Made by a program: the position numbers and the translations under genes. DNA of 64,000 nt, from contig CM067059.1 in assembly GCA_033980235.1 (NCBI GenBank), positions 18,672,100 through 18,736,099 of the forward strand. The letters run 5' to 3'. Shown here piece by piece: positions 34,016 to 45,805 of this stretch (its first letter is position 1; each line of letters starts with the position of its first letter). Under the pieces are notes generated by a model, which saw only the letters and a list, made by a program, of their open reading frames with translations, made no database searches and had not been told where the DNA came from. Origin of the DNA: Diadema setosum. Taxonomy: Eukaryota; Echinodermata; Echinoidea; Diadematoida; Diadematidae.

Positions 34016-35462
34016 TTACTGGTATGTAACATCATTGAACATGGGCAACTGTGTTTGCCTGAAATCTTTTAAGAACTTACTCAGACTCATAGATTACTCA
34101 TAATAATTACTAATTACTTACAGATTTGACGATCATGTCTCACCAATAAAAATCTTGGTTCACATGACAAGTATGACTTGGATAATACCCACATTCAAAT
34201 CAACACTAGACTAGAACAATTTGTATAGTTTTGGTTGAGATGGGGCTTCAGGTTTCCAACTTTTTTGTGAGATAATGAAAAACCTTTTATGGGATATGAA
34301 AGAGTATACAATTCTGAGAGGAATTCAAAGTTTATTAGATGAAAATTGGTCTTGAAATGGCAGAGAAATCTTATAACAGGCCCTAATAAAGGGTGGGACC
34401 CACCTTTTATTAGGACCATTTTGTGTTTTGATGTCTCACCCATTTTTTTTTTTTTTTCATACAAACTTTTAGAATTGTATGCTCTTTAATTTACTGAAGA
34501 CTAGTCCTGAGCAGTGCCGTATATAAAGAGAGTCTGGCCAACTCAGTTTTCGGCTTATGAGTTTTGAAGCCTGTGATTGGTAAAAAGTGGTCCCGTGATC
34601 TTTGTCATTACCAAAAAGCGCTCATACGCAGTGCCCATTGTTCACTACCCCTTATTTGGTAGGTTTTCATTATTACATCTGAGCGTACACACTAACCCTG
34701 TAATGGGTAATACGCTGGGCAACGACATGGCCTCCAATTCACGAGTTGGCCAGGCATTGGTCCTGAGTATACTTGGGTGTGTTGTAGCAAAATCAGCCAG
34801 TCCTCAATGGGTTAAAGGGGCACTCCAGATGATTCTCATAATTTCACATCATGTAGTACATAAATCGACAGCTCCACATATAGAATTTGTAGATTTGTAG
34901 AATTTATTGTGGTCCCTGAGCAGAGAAACCAATAGTGCGAAAAATCATAAACAAATTACACTGAACAATGTTGACGCACGCTGCACTCAGACGATCCCCT
35001 GCTTCGCGGGAAATGTCCCATTGACCAGGACTTTCCCCGGCAATCCCATTGTGTGAACGCTCGGTGGGACCACGGAGGTTTTATACATGGAGTTCCAACT
35101 GGCTGTAATTATTCAAACAGTTGTGAGATTTCTATTGATGTACAAAAGAATTCCACAAGTGCACTTGTGCCTTTGATGATCGATGTTCCAAGCCGCTGTC
35201 TTGCTGAGCAATCTGAAGATTCATTTGAACGTTATCATAATGTTGACCATATTTTGCTTATTTGTTTATTAAATGAAATGAAATTTCACTTAATAATAAA
35301 GCATATAAAACAAAAGTCAATTCCGTTCAGAAATTTGCGCATAAGTGTAAATCAGAGCTGTATTATGTGAAAATGTTTAAAACTGTACCATCCTGAAAAG
35401 CTGGTTTTATCACTTTTCGACTTAATTTCCCCAAATGAAACTAATATGTAATAATCTTCTAG

Positions 35463-35752
35463 TATAATAGAAAGATTAAATGAGAACTTACCTGTTTGAA
35501 ATTTGATCTTTATTTTACGAGGGAGTTGTAGGAAGAGAATACATTGAGAGACCCGCTTTGCGCACGCGCATTTTTTCGAATTTTTCGAAGCATCAAATGT
35601 GGCTGCTGGATATTTGAAAGATTATGGAGAACTTAGCCTCAAGTTTGAAAACTTTGGGAGGGAGAGGAGGGAATGTATTCTCTTCCTACAACTCCCTCGT
35701 AAAATAAAGATCAAATTTCAAACAGGTAAGTTCTCATTTAATCTTTCTATTT
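35463..35752. repeat. Inverted repeat with ~80-bp arms and mirrored splice-donor motifs
   Basis: The arm 35,463-35,545 (AGAAAGATTAAATGAGAACT, TACCTGTTTGAAATTTGATC, ACGAGGGAGTTGTAGGAAGA) is the reverse complement of 35,669-35,752. CAAACAGGTAAGTTCTC therefore appears on the plus strand at the right arm and on the minus strand at the left arm. A 64-codon ORF crossing the right arm (35,599-35,793) is not recognised. Confidence 0.85.
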
Positions 35753-36373
35753 TACTTCTGGAGTCTCCGAAAGAGACTGCATTGAGATTTTGAAGCCCAG
35801 CAGCCATATTTGTAAGAAAGATAACAGAAATGACTCTATGAATTGTCATTTACCAAAAAGGGTAAATTGTTTACCTTGTCTAGTCTAGTCAACACTTTTT
35901 CTTCTAGCGGGTGGCTTATGAGGTAAGTAGTAGAGCTGGCTAAGTCCTCGTCCACCGGTAGCCCCGTATCACCCGGCTTGGCAAATTTTGCTGTGAGAAC
36001 GAGAATTTCTTGCACGTCTGCCGCGTCTGACGCAAATTCGCCTTCTTCCCTGTTGGCTTCGCCCGTGGTAACGCACGTGCGGCTCCCCGCACTGTTGAAA
36101 ATCAGTTTCCATTAGGAATTTCACACTGTCCGGCGCCTTGCTAAGTACCGAATAATCGTTGTACGATATAGGAAGATTGCGGAGATCTAAATTCCACTAA
36201 CTGCTGGTTTCTAGAACTGTTAGTACCGTGAAAACGCGATAAAAAAATCAGAAATTTCGACTGCAATAGGGGAACTACATTCGAATACTTATGCGTAGAA
36301 AAGCGATATGACTGCGTGTGCGCAAAGCGGGTCTCTCAATGTAGTCTCTTTTGGAGACTCCAGAAGTAAAATT
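35746..36373. mobile_element. Element with TIR TTTTACTTCTGGAGTCTCC
   Basis: TTTTACTTCTGGAGTCTCCG then AAAGAGACTGCATTGAGA at 35,748 is mirrored by TCTCAATGTAGTCTCTTTTG then GAGACTCCAGAAGTAAAAT at 36,331-36,370. A further inverted block, GAGACCCGCTTTGCGCACGC at 35,549 and GTGCGCAAAGCGGGTCTCTC at 36,316, shows that it overlaps the neighbouring foldback in one palindromic complex. Confidence 0.75.
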
Positions 36374-36639
36374 AAATGTTGAACGATACATTGCCATGGC
36401 AACAATTTTTTTTTTCCTCAATAAAAAGCATATATAAAGATATTGCTGGTTGAGCTAACTCCCTCAGTGTAAGGTGGGGGTATTAATCACATCGAGTGAT
36501 AGTTCAAGTTATAAATTTTGAAAAAATTCTTATTCCTCATCCCAAACACTATAAATTCTGAAACTCCATACTCAGCATAAGTAATTCATAGTTGTTCAAA
36601 TGTAAAAGTCTAAATATCATCTGGAGGCCTTTGATATTT

Positions 36640-37310
36640 TGGAAGTGGTTTCTAATTACCTCACAGAGTTGAGATCTGAGTCCCCCTTCTCAACCAATTG
36701 CGATCATCTACGTGCAAATAGTAGTCCATTTGTATCTACCGTGTCCATCAGTTTCAATAATCACTAGACATTCTTTGCTGAGTTTACAGGTAGAAAATAA
36801 AACCCTTACATCACTACTGGAGACTCCTTGCTGTAGTAATGACCGGGGGTGGGGGGGGGGGGGGTGGGGGCAAAAGTGCAGTGACTTTTGACCATGACCA
36901 CCACTATTATTTTAAGCCAGTAACTGACTATCAACTAGTACCGATATATTTCCTACAAATCTGTGTCACCAGTGAATGAAGTTACATCATAAAAATGTCA
37001 GTTTTAGCAATAGTTCAATGATCTCTGACATGTGACTTTGAGGAATTCTAACATCTACGAGTAACATCTCACCTAGCATACCTAGGCCAGGTACTATGAA
37101 TTTTTAATGACCTTTTTTTTAAAAAAATATATAATTGAATCTTTTTAACAAGATAAGGAACAGGGGATATACAGAGAACAGACAACCTGAAAACAATAGA
37201 ACTGTCACTGCATGTGATTAATACCCCTACCTGAAACTAGGAGAGTTTAATTTATAGTTGTTCAAATGTATAAGTCTGAAAATCATCTGGAGGTCCCCTC
37301 TAACAAAAGA
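36640..37310. other. FANCM intron with G run
   Basis: A G-rich tract (GGGGGTGGGGGGGGGGGGGT) sits at 36,845-36,864, and single MITE ends lie near 37,240-37,300. No exon was seen. Confidence 0.45.
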
Positions 37311-37741
37311 TGAAGTTTGCACATCTACCTATTATAATAGAAGTCACATGTGCTATATTTCACGCCAAATGCTTGAAGATTAAGGGAATTAGCAGAATCC
37401 ACAACATTTTTTGCATGCTGCTTTATGAAAAAATGCTGTTACCATGGTAATGCATGGTTCAACATCAACATACTGCAGTGGTCAAAATTCGAGTCAAATA
37501 CTCAAAAACTCAGGGAGTTAGATCAATCCACATATTTTTGTATGATTAATATAAAAAAAACTGCTGTTGCCATGGCAACAGATTTATTCACACACACAAA
37601 TAAGGTGTCTTGCACAACTACACATTACATTGATCATATATCTCAAATTTCAACTGAATTGCTATGAAACTGAGAGAGAGGCTTTAAAAATGTTAAGGAT
37701 TTTTAAAAAATTGACGCTACCATGGCAACCCATTATGCAAT
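37310..37741. repeat. ~130-150-bp satellite with CCATGG palindromes, left block
   Basis: Units carry TCTTGCACA.CTAC, CTCAAAAA.T.AGGGAGTTAGATCAATCCACA and an X-box-like palindrome: TTACCATGGTAATG at 37,439, GTTGCCATGGCAAC at 37,564, CTACCATGGCAACC at 37,717. The array is interrupted by the element at 37,742. Confidence 0.75.
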
Positions 37742-38851
37742 ACTAGAAATGTCGCTAAGGCGACTGGTATGCCTCCGCCATAATGCATGATTCTCCGAAT
37801 AGGTCTATAGTACATGTGGACAATGTGTTATTACATTTTCACAAAATTGGCAAATTATTAAAATGACATGTTTGTCACAAATGCGTTGAATGTTCACCTT
37901 CCTTGACCTAGGTTTAATTGGATGAATAGGAGAGCATGTATTTGGGGATTTAAGGACTTTAACTTGACTTTGACCCATTCATAAGTTTATGCATTGAGTA
38001 ATTTCTAAGGTATAGAGAAAAAGTGCAATTTCTGGATTGAAAAGTACATTATTACCTTTTTCATCTGGACTTTGACCCTAAAATTCATAGGATAGTAACT
38101 GTCAGGCAGAACATGCATAAATATGTAGTAAGTTTCAAGATATCTTGAGCAACTTCCGAGATATGGAGGAAAAAGTTAGTTCAGCACTTTTCCTTCATCT
38201 TTGACCTTTTGACCTTTGAGGCAAACAAAAAAAAGAAAGTTTCCAGAGAATCTCTATTAGGTTACACATGCATACACCAAGTGTAAAAAAAAAAAATAAT
38301 CCTGCTGGCATTGAATAAATATGAGGGAAATAGTAAAAATTTGAAGTGTTGCCCTTGACCATTGACCCTATGAACCCTAAATTCTCTAGATAATCACTAC
38401 CAGTCAGTACATGTATATACTATGTTCCATGAAGATATCTTGAACAATTTCCAAGGTACGGAGAAAAAAGTGAAGTTTTAATAATTTTACTTGACCTTTT
38501 GACCTTTGACCTCATGACCCCAAACTTTCACCAGAGAATTGTAATTGGGTAATACATGTATACACTAAGTTTCAAGAAAATGTCTTCAGGCATTGCATAG
38601 ATACGGTGGAAATAGTAAAATTTTTCGTATTTGACCTTGACCTTTGACCTTGAGCATGTGCACCCAAAAGTTGATAGGAAAGACACAACTTCACCCCCTA
38701 ATACACATACATGCCAAGTTTCGTTAGGATACCTCAAAAGGGTTTTTAGTTACGCTGTCCACAAAATTCATTACGGACAGATGGAAGGATGGACGGACGG
38801 ACGGACAACCCGAAAACATAATGCCTCTGGCACCACTTCATGGCGAAGGCA
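37742..38851 (+). mobile_element. TGACCTTTGACC-rich element, copy 4, inside the satellite
   Basis: ACTAGAAATGTCGCTAAGGC and GTATGCCTCCGCCATAATGC at the left; GGACAACCCGAAAACATAAT then CATGGCGAAGGCATAACTAG at the right. The satellite phrase GCATTATGCAATACTA is cut at 37,744 and the array resumes after ACTAG at 38,856. ACTAG may thus be a target duplication. Confidence 0.82.
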
Positions 38852-38854
38852 TAA

Positions 38855-39420
38855 CTAGCAAAAAAGATATCTTGCACATCTTTCTTTGATAGCGGTCACA
38901 TACATGTATGCCTAATTTGGAGTTAATTGCTCAAAAAATGATAGAGTAGTTCAATCCATATGTTTTATGAAAATTTGCCGTTGCCATGGCAATGTATTAT
39001 TTGATACTAATGAAAAAGGTGTCTTGCACATCTACCTTTGATAGCGGTCACACATGCCAAATTTGGGGTCAATTTCTCAAAAAATGAGAGAGTACTTCGA
39101 TCCACAACATTTGGCAGGATTTTTTAAAAATTTGCCATTGCCATGGCAATGCATTATGCAATACTAACAAGAGAGGTATCTTGCACATTTTCCTGTGATA
39201 GCGGTCACACATGCTAAATCTGGGTTAATTGCTCAAAATAAAGGAGAGTAGTTTGATCCGCAACTTTTATGAAAATCTGCCATTGCCATGGCAACGCATT
39301 ACTTGATACTGACGAAAAAGATGTCTTGCACATCTACCTTTGATAACAGTCAGACATGCCAAATTTGGGGTCAATTGCTCAAAAAATGAGAGTACTTCGA
39401 TCCACAAGATTTTTTGCAAA
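38855..39420. repeat. ~150-bp satellite with CCATGG palindromes, right block
   Basis: Four units of TGTCTTGCACATCTACCTTT-GATAGCGGTCACACATGCC-AAATTTGGGGTCAATTGCTC-..TTGCCATGGCAATGCATTA. Palindromes lie at about 38,979, 39,135 and 39,283. The last unit is cut at 39,418 by the composite element. Confidence 0.85.
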
Positions 39421-42400
39421 GGACCAACCGCCTGTAGGCCCCACCAATCGACCACCCAGCCACCCAAGTGATTCCTGCATACCCCCATACACACTACATG
39501 TATGTGTAGGTGGGGTATAGACCGATTCAAGTGACTGTTCATGGAAGTGCGCCCTCTTAAGGCGACGCCATAACTGGGGGCCAACCAGGCCGGGTCGGCA
39601 AGCGCCGTGCGTGCGTGGCAAGGGTGCCAGCGGAAGCCAGTGCTTTTACCACCCGGCGCCAGCCGGCCAGCTAGCTATCTCTGGCGCTGGCAGCGATCGA
39701 CGCATCTGGATTTGTGACAACTATAGAGTCTACTTTTTTTTTTCGTTAGCTAATTAATAAAATTAAACAACTTATACAGACTATGAGCGAATGGGTAGAT
39801 GGCATATACGGCTGTAGCCCAAACTTGAACTTCAAGGTAAATATCGGTACGATCCGTGAGTGTTTGTAGACTCTATTTCTTTTGCGATGACCTGGGTACT
39901 CGCGTGTAAGCCCCTTATAGATCTATTCACATTTGTGTAAGAGGATAAAAACACCTGGGGGGTGTTTCACAAAGATTTAAGTTTGACTTAACTCATGCGT
40001 AAATCCCCAAACCCTGCGTAAATCCCAAAGTCCTGCGTAAATTTACGCAGGACTTTAAATCCTGTTTCACAAAGCTTAAGTCATGCGTAAGTCCCACCAA
40101 GTCCTGCGTAACTCTACGCATGGCCTGAAGCCATGCGTAAAGTCAGACTTAAATTCCAAAATGGGAAGTTCAAAAGCATAATCAACTCCTAATATTCATT
40201 AATTTCTTCCACTTTATCTTATCCTGAGTGAGATGCCAGTATCTTTAACAAACTAGAGAATCACTAGTTTCGTAGAGGGTCTACTTCTACACTATTCATT
40301 GAACAATGGTCCAAATTAAAAATAGTCAGAAAAATAGATTCCTACCTACAAATGTACTGATAGTTTGAACTGTTAACAAAGTTAAACCAAAAATTTTAGC
40401 TCATAAAGAGCTATATAATCTACATGTATCTGGACTTTGGAAATTAATTATATTGCTACAAATCCTTTCTTGCCTGTGTTATCTTCTTAGCTGCTTACCC
40501 ATGAATATTAATGCATGCCTATCCATTATAAATATCATGCATTCACAACAAATTAGAAAAACCTAACAAATTAGTTAGACCTATACTTGTCAGAAATATT
40601 ATACCTCTTGTGTCCAGGACGGGGCTGTGTCTATCTACACTAACGTTAACTGGTTAGACCGATAAATTTGTCTCTTGTTCGGTAGCCTAATTGCATCTGT
40701 ACAGTCTGTAATACGGTCGACTGCATTTGCGACCGTATAAATACAGTTAACAAGAGGCTACCCTACAAGAGGCAGATTTATTGGTCTACCTCTACACATG
40801 ACTGCCAATGAAATTAGCCAAGTTTCCATTTCTACGGTACCAGTTAACGTTACATCTTAATGAATGCTTTTTTTTTCCTGGAAGCAAAAAACAAAACAAA
40901 ATAAGACATATAACCCCCCCCCCCCCCCCCAGCATTTTGTGTCAGTTTAGAGGAAACGGTTAGCCAATAGACAGTCACTTCTGCCTCGCAGTGCCTCACA
41001 TCAAAGGCTACAGTAACGTATAATACACAGAAAACATTAGAGGTCTAGTAGTTTCTATGCCTAATCTTGATTGATGCAGTTCTCAAACACATTCCAAAAT
41101 CCGAAAACACATAAATTCATCAATTACTTCCCAATTCAACTCATGGCCCAGCAATTGGACTTTAAAATTCGACTAATTGATAGCCATTAGCCATGATTTA
41201 TTATGGTTCTAACTAACCTTATACATGCAGTCTAGTAGTAGGGCAATCATGCACTTTGTTTTCTTCAAAATCATGAAGATGTGGCCCTGTGCCCCTATCT
41301 TGATTAATAACACAGTGCACAGACTCTACACTAACTGTTAGGCATGCCATGTTTAAATTAGTCATACTACTGTAATACTATTCTAGAACTGATAAGAGTT
41401 TAGGGCCTATATGTAGACATAACTATACTGGTATACACAGCCTAGTTATTCGCACAGCGTATTAACAGCGTCTGGTCGGGCTAATGTAGACATTGTCTAA
41501 TGACACGATATTACTTAGTAATGAGCAGAGTCACCAGTAGTGCAGTACAACACACACAGAGTTCATGATATTCAGTCCCTTCCTAACCTTCTATGAATCA
41601 TCTCTTGCTCAAATTACATAATTTCAAGGACCTACCTATGTAATGACTAACAGATTAAGCTAGATTCTATATACACTCACTTCAGTAGTTACGACCAACC
41701 CTAGCTAGTTGGAAAAGAAAACTTCTCTTCGTGTGCAACAAGAGGCTAGCCAGAATCCTCTTCTACCAAGGTCCACAGTTACCAATTGAGCAATGTGAAT
41801 GGTTGTACAGAATGCAGAGATCTCAGTGCCAGCTAGCTGCTGCGAGCTGCGCGAGCAACCCCATTCATCCTAACTTTCACACAGTCCAATATAAACATGT
41901 GGGACTGGATTAAAGAGGCCTCATGCACAAAACATATCTTATATCAAAATAATCATCAAACGAGCGGCTATTCATGTACAAAAGAGAAATAATATGAGTC
42001 AGTAAATGAGCACTGTGAATAACGAATGATACAGTAATGTCATATGAATCGTAGTTGCAGAAAATCAAAGCAATTTCCTTTCCAGAAATTACTCAAAAAT
42101 CATCAGCAGACAACAAATGGCTGATTTGCATATTTTTGGCTCGTCCATTATTATTCAAATCGAATAAGTCAGTCTTAACCTAAGATTGACTTTGTGAAAC
42201 AGACTTAAAAAGTCGCACTTAGACTAAGTTTGACTAGCGCTAAGTCTGACTTACTAAGTGCGACCTTTGTGAAACACCCCCCTGGGGAGAACTATGGCTA
42301 GGCGCAGACATACGTCTAGATAGTAAGCCTAGACTGTTGAGCAGTTAACTGATATAATTAAATACAAATAATGAATCAGAATCTTGAGCTAGATAGTAGA

Positions 42401-43700
42401 TATGGCGCTATCAAAGCAACAATATCAGTTAACTTAAACCTTTTTAGGCTTTTCTCGGACCAGAGGGGTAGAGTCTGTCTAACGTTTTTTAGATCTTGTC
42501 TAGAATTCTAGCCAACAGTCCAGACTAGATCTAGACCCGTCTAGACCTATTGACTTCTAGAACCCTAGCTACATCCTATATCATTTTCGGTTGTCACTAA
42601 CTTCCGGCAAGCCTAACTAAGTAAACCAAACTGAAGGCAAATCTAGGCGTTTCTAAGCTGTATAAACTTAAGAAGTTAATTTACGTTGCCTGATTTCAAC
42701 AACCAAAAATTCTACTGTTTAAGGTCTAAGACTAGTAACCTTGCATTTAACATCGCGCTAACGCCTAAAAAATTTAATCTACAAAAGTGATTTTCAAATC
42801 AAACTTTCTTAATATGAATTATGCTTATGAAATGGATGTTTGCCACCATTCATTTAGCAGTTTAATATCTATAAGTATCACTTTATCAAAAATTAACTCA
42901 AATTCAGGGTTCCAGGCCCAAGTTGAATATGGTCATTTTAATGCTGAACGCTTAGTGAAGAAGTAAAAATTTACAATATACGAATTTTTTACACATCTTG
43001 AAACATTCATTTGGCTGTAGTGTAGGCTTTAAAATGTTTGTCATATAGTATAACCAGGAAGTGTATTCTAACTTTGGTACGTATTGCACCAAGCATTAAA
43101 AAAAAAAATAATGAATTATCAAAATCTTTGATCTGAACTTGTCTTCTAAAATGAACAACTTTATTTTACGAATATGAATATGCAGTGATTTAGCCTATAT
43201 TAAATAGAGAATCTATTAGGCATAGGCCAAAGTTTGTTTCGAAAATCTGTGCATTTCTTATACCGCTGTGTAATATTCATGCGTCAGTAGTGTCTGAATT
43301 TCACACATTGACGTGCAGCTTCCATTTCCGGTTTTTCGCCTGTTATTTGTGCACCCAAACAACTGCACAATATGTGTTTGTTTGTTTTTTTCTGATCTTT
43401 GAAGCTTTCATTTTAGATCGATATGTCTGAATTACTCAATTTATCCAAAAGAAAGGCATTAAATGCCGCTGAATGACTTTTCCACAGTGAGTAAAACAAT
43501 CACAATCTTAGCGCGGCGGTCGCCGACCCAGCGGCCGCCGGCGGCGCATGCGGCCGCGCGCGCCCGGCTAACTATGCGCGATGGGTACGCTGGGCTGCTA
43601 GCTGCAAGTGATACTCGCTGGGTAGCTAGCTCGCTGGGAGCCCCCGTTGGCCCCCAGTTATGGTGGCCGTTATAGCGCCGCTAGCGGCGGTAGGTGAATA
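39421..43700. mobile_element. Composite element with CCATAACTGGGGGCCAAC ends
   Basis: GCGACGCCATAACTGGGGGC-CAACC at 39,563 is answered by GTTGGCCCCCAGTTATGGTG-GC at 43,644. Both are embedded in unusually GC-rich stretches (39,560-39,700 and 43,500-43,690; GCGGCCGCGCGCGC). Inside is a second element at 39,953-42,286. No transposase-like ORF was recognised in the remaining interior. Confidence 0.55.
39953..42286. mobile_element. Element with CCTGGGGGGTGTTTCACAAAG TIRs
   Basis: CCTGGGGGGTGTTTCACAAA at the left and TTTGTGAAACACCCCCCTGG at the right are near-perfect TIRs. The left sub-terminal region (39,975-40,150) repeats (A/C)TGCGTAA with intervening AGTCCTGCGTAAATTTACGCAGGACTT hairpins. The right sub-terminal region repeats AAGTCNGACTTA. 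The 2-kb interior is AT-rich with no recognisable ORF. Confidence 0.72.
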
Positions 43701-43760
43701 GGCCATCGAAATTGAAACGGTCTATAATAATGCCTCTGCCACCCTTTGGGCAGAGGCATG
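43700..43760 (+). repeat. Solo right end of the TATGCCTCCGCC-type element
   Basis: TAATAATGCCTCTGCCACCC-TTTGGGCAGAGGCATGAAAT matches the right end of the 23,145/30,762 family with no body attached. Confidence 0.65.
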
Positions 43761-43787
43761 AAATGGCATGATATATCTTTGGGTACA

Positions 43788-44433
43788 TTAAGCCCCGGTC
43801 ACACAGCACTCCGCGTCTAAATCACATACAAAAAGTTATGAAAATCTGGTGGACGTGGTCGTAAGTGGTAATTTTTTGGTCAATTTTGGTTTGGCCGTGC
43901 TTTGTACAGGGTATGGCCGTTGGCAGCTGTTCCACTGCTGAAGCACTGCCTAAGCACGGCTAACCACGTCCAGCCACGTGTGTGTATGCGGAAAAATCCA
44001 TTTGTCAGTGATAAGCCGCTAAACACACGCTATTTCCCGTGGTACCAACGCGTAACACGCGTCAGATGACCATGCTCTGCCCGTGACAGACCGCTAAACT
44101 TTCACGTCTTACCCACGTCTTACCGCGTCTCCCCAAGTTTTAATCACTGCCGGAACACGGATTATCCCGTGTGTTTCACGTGTTTTGCACGTCTTTACCA
44201 CGTGTGCCGCCTGTGGTTGTCTGCGGAATAAAGTTTTGAGCAGCTCAAAACTTTTTACCGCATCCGACGCCATTCCGATTTTTCCCCCGCCTCCTGCCAC
44301 GTCTATAAATCGACCGTAGCTCGTCTTAAACTCAATATTAATGCGAACCACATCGTCTGCTTCACGGGAGACCACTTTTTGACGTGTTTTGGCCGTGATT
44401 AAGCCGCAAAGCGCTGTGTGACCGGGCTTTTAA
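43788..44433. mobile_element. TTAA-flanked MITE rich in CACGT motifs
   Basis: TTAA-GCCCCGGTCACACAGCACT at the left is mirrored by GCGCTGTGTGACCGGGCTT-TTAA at the right. The interior repeatedly shows CACGTC, CCACGTG, CACGTGT and TTACCGCGTC-type words on both strands. The 88-codon minus ORF (44,109-44,375) is simply open across this biased sequence and is not recognised. Confidence 0.85.
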
Positions 44434-45085
44434 TTGTCTTGTATGTCAAAGCAAGGCCCTGGCACTTGGGAGGGGAATTTAGAGACCTAAAATCATGCTC
44501 CCTCAGCAATACTGCAAAATGAGGATTTTTGCGTGCATTTTGATTCAGCGAATTTTGCGAGAGACAAGACTCGCAAAATTAAAATGCACACAAAAGTTCT
44601 TGTCTACACTATAAGCACTGAATGCCAGTGGGAATTTGTGAAAATTTCAGGCTGCAAGAAAGGCCATCAGCTCCAATTAACAAAAATTTCATGCTGCAAA
44701 AACATTATTTTACAGTAGTGAGACTCATGATAAACATTGCTTGGCTTTTCACTCACAGAGCGTTAAATTCCTAAGGAGCAAACTGAAATGCTGAAGGTGC
44801 AGGAAAATGTGACACAACAAAGTACATAAACATTAGTATGCCTCTTATCCTGCAGTATGATACCAAAGCTGGTGTAAGGATAATAATGGTCAAACTGCAC
44901 TCAGAAAAAGCAGTGCTTACATTGAAGAGGTAACTCGGGTAAAGTAAACTGCATTACATCTATCATACAGTGACTTGCCACATCATAGTTCATCAATGCG
45001 ACAAGAGTGCACAAAATGATATGGGATATTACATTGCAAAGCTTTTCCCTCTGTGAACTGTATTTCATAGAATGGGGGTTTTCCT
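44434..45085. other. FANCM intron, nothing recognised
   Basis: No exon or repeat boundary was seen other than imperfect GCAAAATTAAAATGCAC repeats near 44,540-44,590. Confidence 0.4.
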
Positions 45086-45088
45086 CAC

Positions 45089-45252
45089 CCTGATCTGTTC
45101 TTTCTGAGTGAATCCTTTGGTGTTCTTTCCTGCAGAGGCTTGGCCAATAAAACTCATACATCTGATCATAGGCCAGTGGTGATTCAGCATGTCTGTGATT
45201 TCCTGCACACAGTCCCGGTACTGGGCGAAGATCATTACTCTTGTGTTGGTTC
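45089..45252 (-). CDS. FANCM: FANCM exon: helicase motif IV region
   Basis: A 164-nt exon entered in phase 1. It encodes TNTRVMIFAQYRDCVQEITD, then HHWPMIRCMSFIGQAS and GKNTKGFTQKEQIR. It aligns with vertebrate TRVMIFSSFRDSVQEIAEML and STKGFTQKEQLE, which is helicase motif IV (VMIF.QYR) and the start of lobe 2. The acceptor is AAACTGCAG. The donor is ATCAGG followed by GTGAGG in phase 0. Position, phase and content agree with the exon 12 kb downstream, so the intron between them spans most of 33,303-45,088. Confidence 0.94.
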
Positions 45253-45399
45253 CTGCAGTTTTACTTGCACAGGGCTCGGCTTTCAGTTTTGGAATTCAAA
45301 AAAGAGAGAGACATTTATGATCACATACCCATGATATTTGTCACTCATACTTACAAGCAGTACATGATGGTATTCTATGCAGAGGTATAACTGCATGCA

Positions 45400-45805
45400 T
45401 TCATTAATGAAAATTGGTGAAAATTTGACCAAGCGTTTTCAAGAAGATGAAAATGTGACAATTGGGTCCAACTTGGTTACCCCCCCCCCCCCCCCCAGCC
45501 CTGAGTGAGGCATTCCTGGATCCACCATGAACAGAGTCAGACTTACAGTCAAGAGCACCGAATGGTAGACCTGTGCACTAAATGCATACAAGTAGCCACT
45601 ATCATTACATTCATCAACATACTTTAATACTCATAGCACAAACTCAGCTCTATCACTTCTGGTTCTACAAAACAAGACCTGTAAATATTTCTTAATTTTG
45701 GATTAAGGCCCCCTGGTGGCCAAGCTGAGGGGGATTTTACCTGTGCTGCATGCGGGACAACGAATGATCATGAGAGCCCACTTGAGCCTTTGGTTCAGGT
45801 TTGCT
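45400..45805 (+). mobile_element. Degraded G/C-rich hairpin-ended element
   Basis: GAAAATTTGACCAAGCGTTT-TCAAGAAGATGAAAATGT, a C run at 45,480, CACCATGAACAGAGTCAGAC and TCACTTCTGGTTCTA follow the family order. It ends CCCACTTGAGCCTTTGGTTC-AGG. Confidence 0.7.

Larger units (their letters stand above)
34814..36634. mobile_element. MITE interrupted by a nested foldback
   Basis: The left end GTTAAAGGGGCACTCCAGATGATTCTCAT (34,812) and right end ATATCATCTGGAGGCCTTTGA (36,614) are opposite ends of the family seen complete at 21,858. That element is about 470 bp, whereas this one spans 1.8 kb because of an insertion around 35,460-36,373. Confidence 0.6.

Noticed and set aside
37310..39420. CRISPR-like regular spacing of a short palindrome
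   Set aside because: Units are ~150-bp satellite copies with similar, not unique, 'spacers', in a eukaryotic intron; no cas genes.
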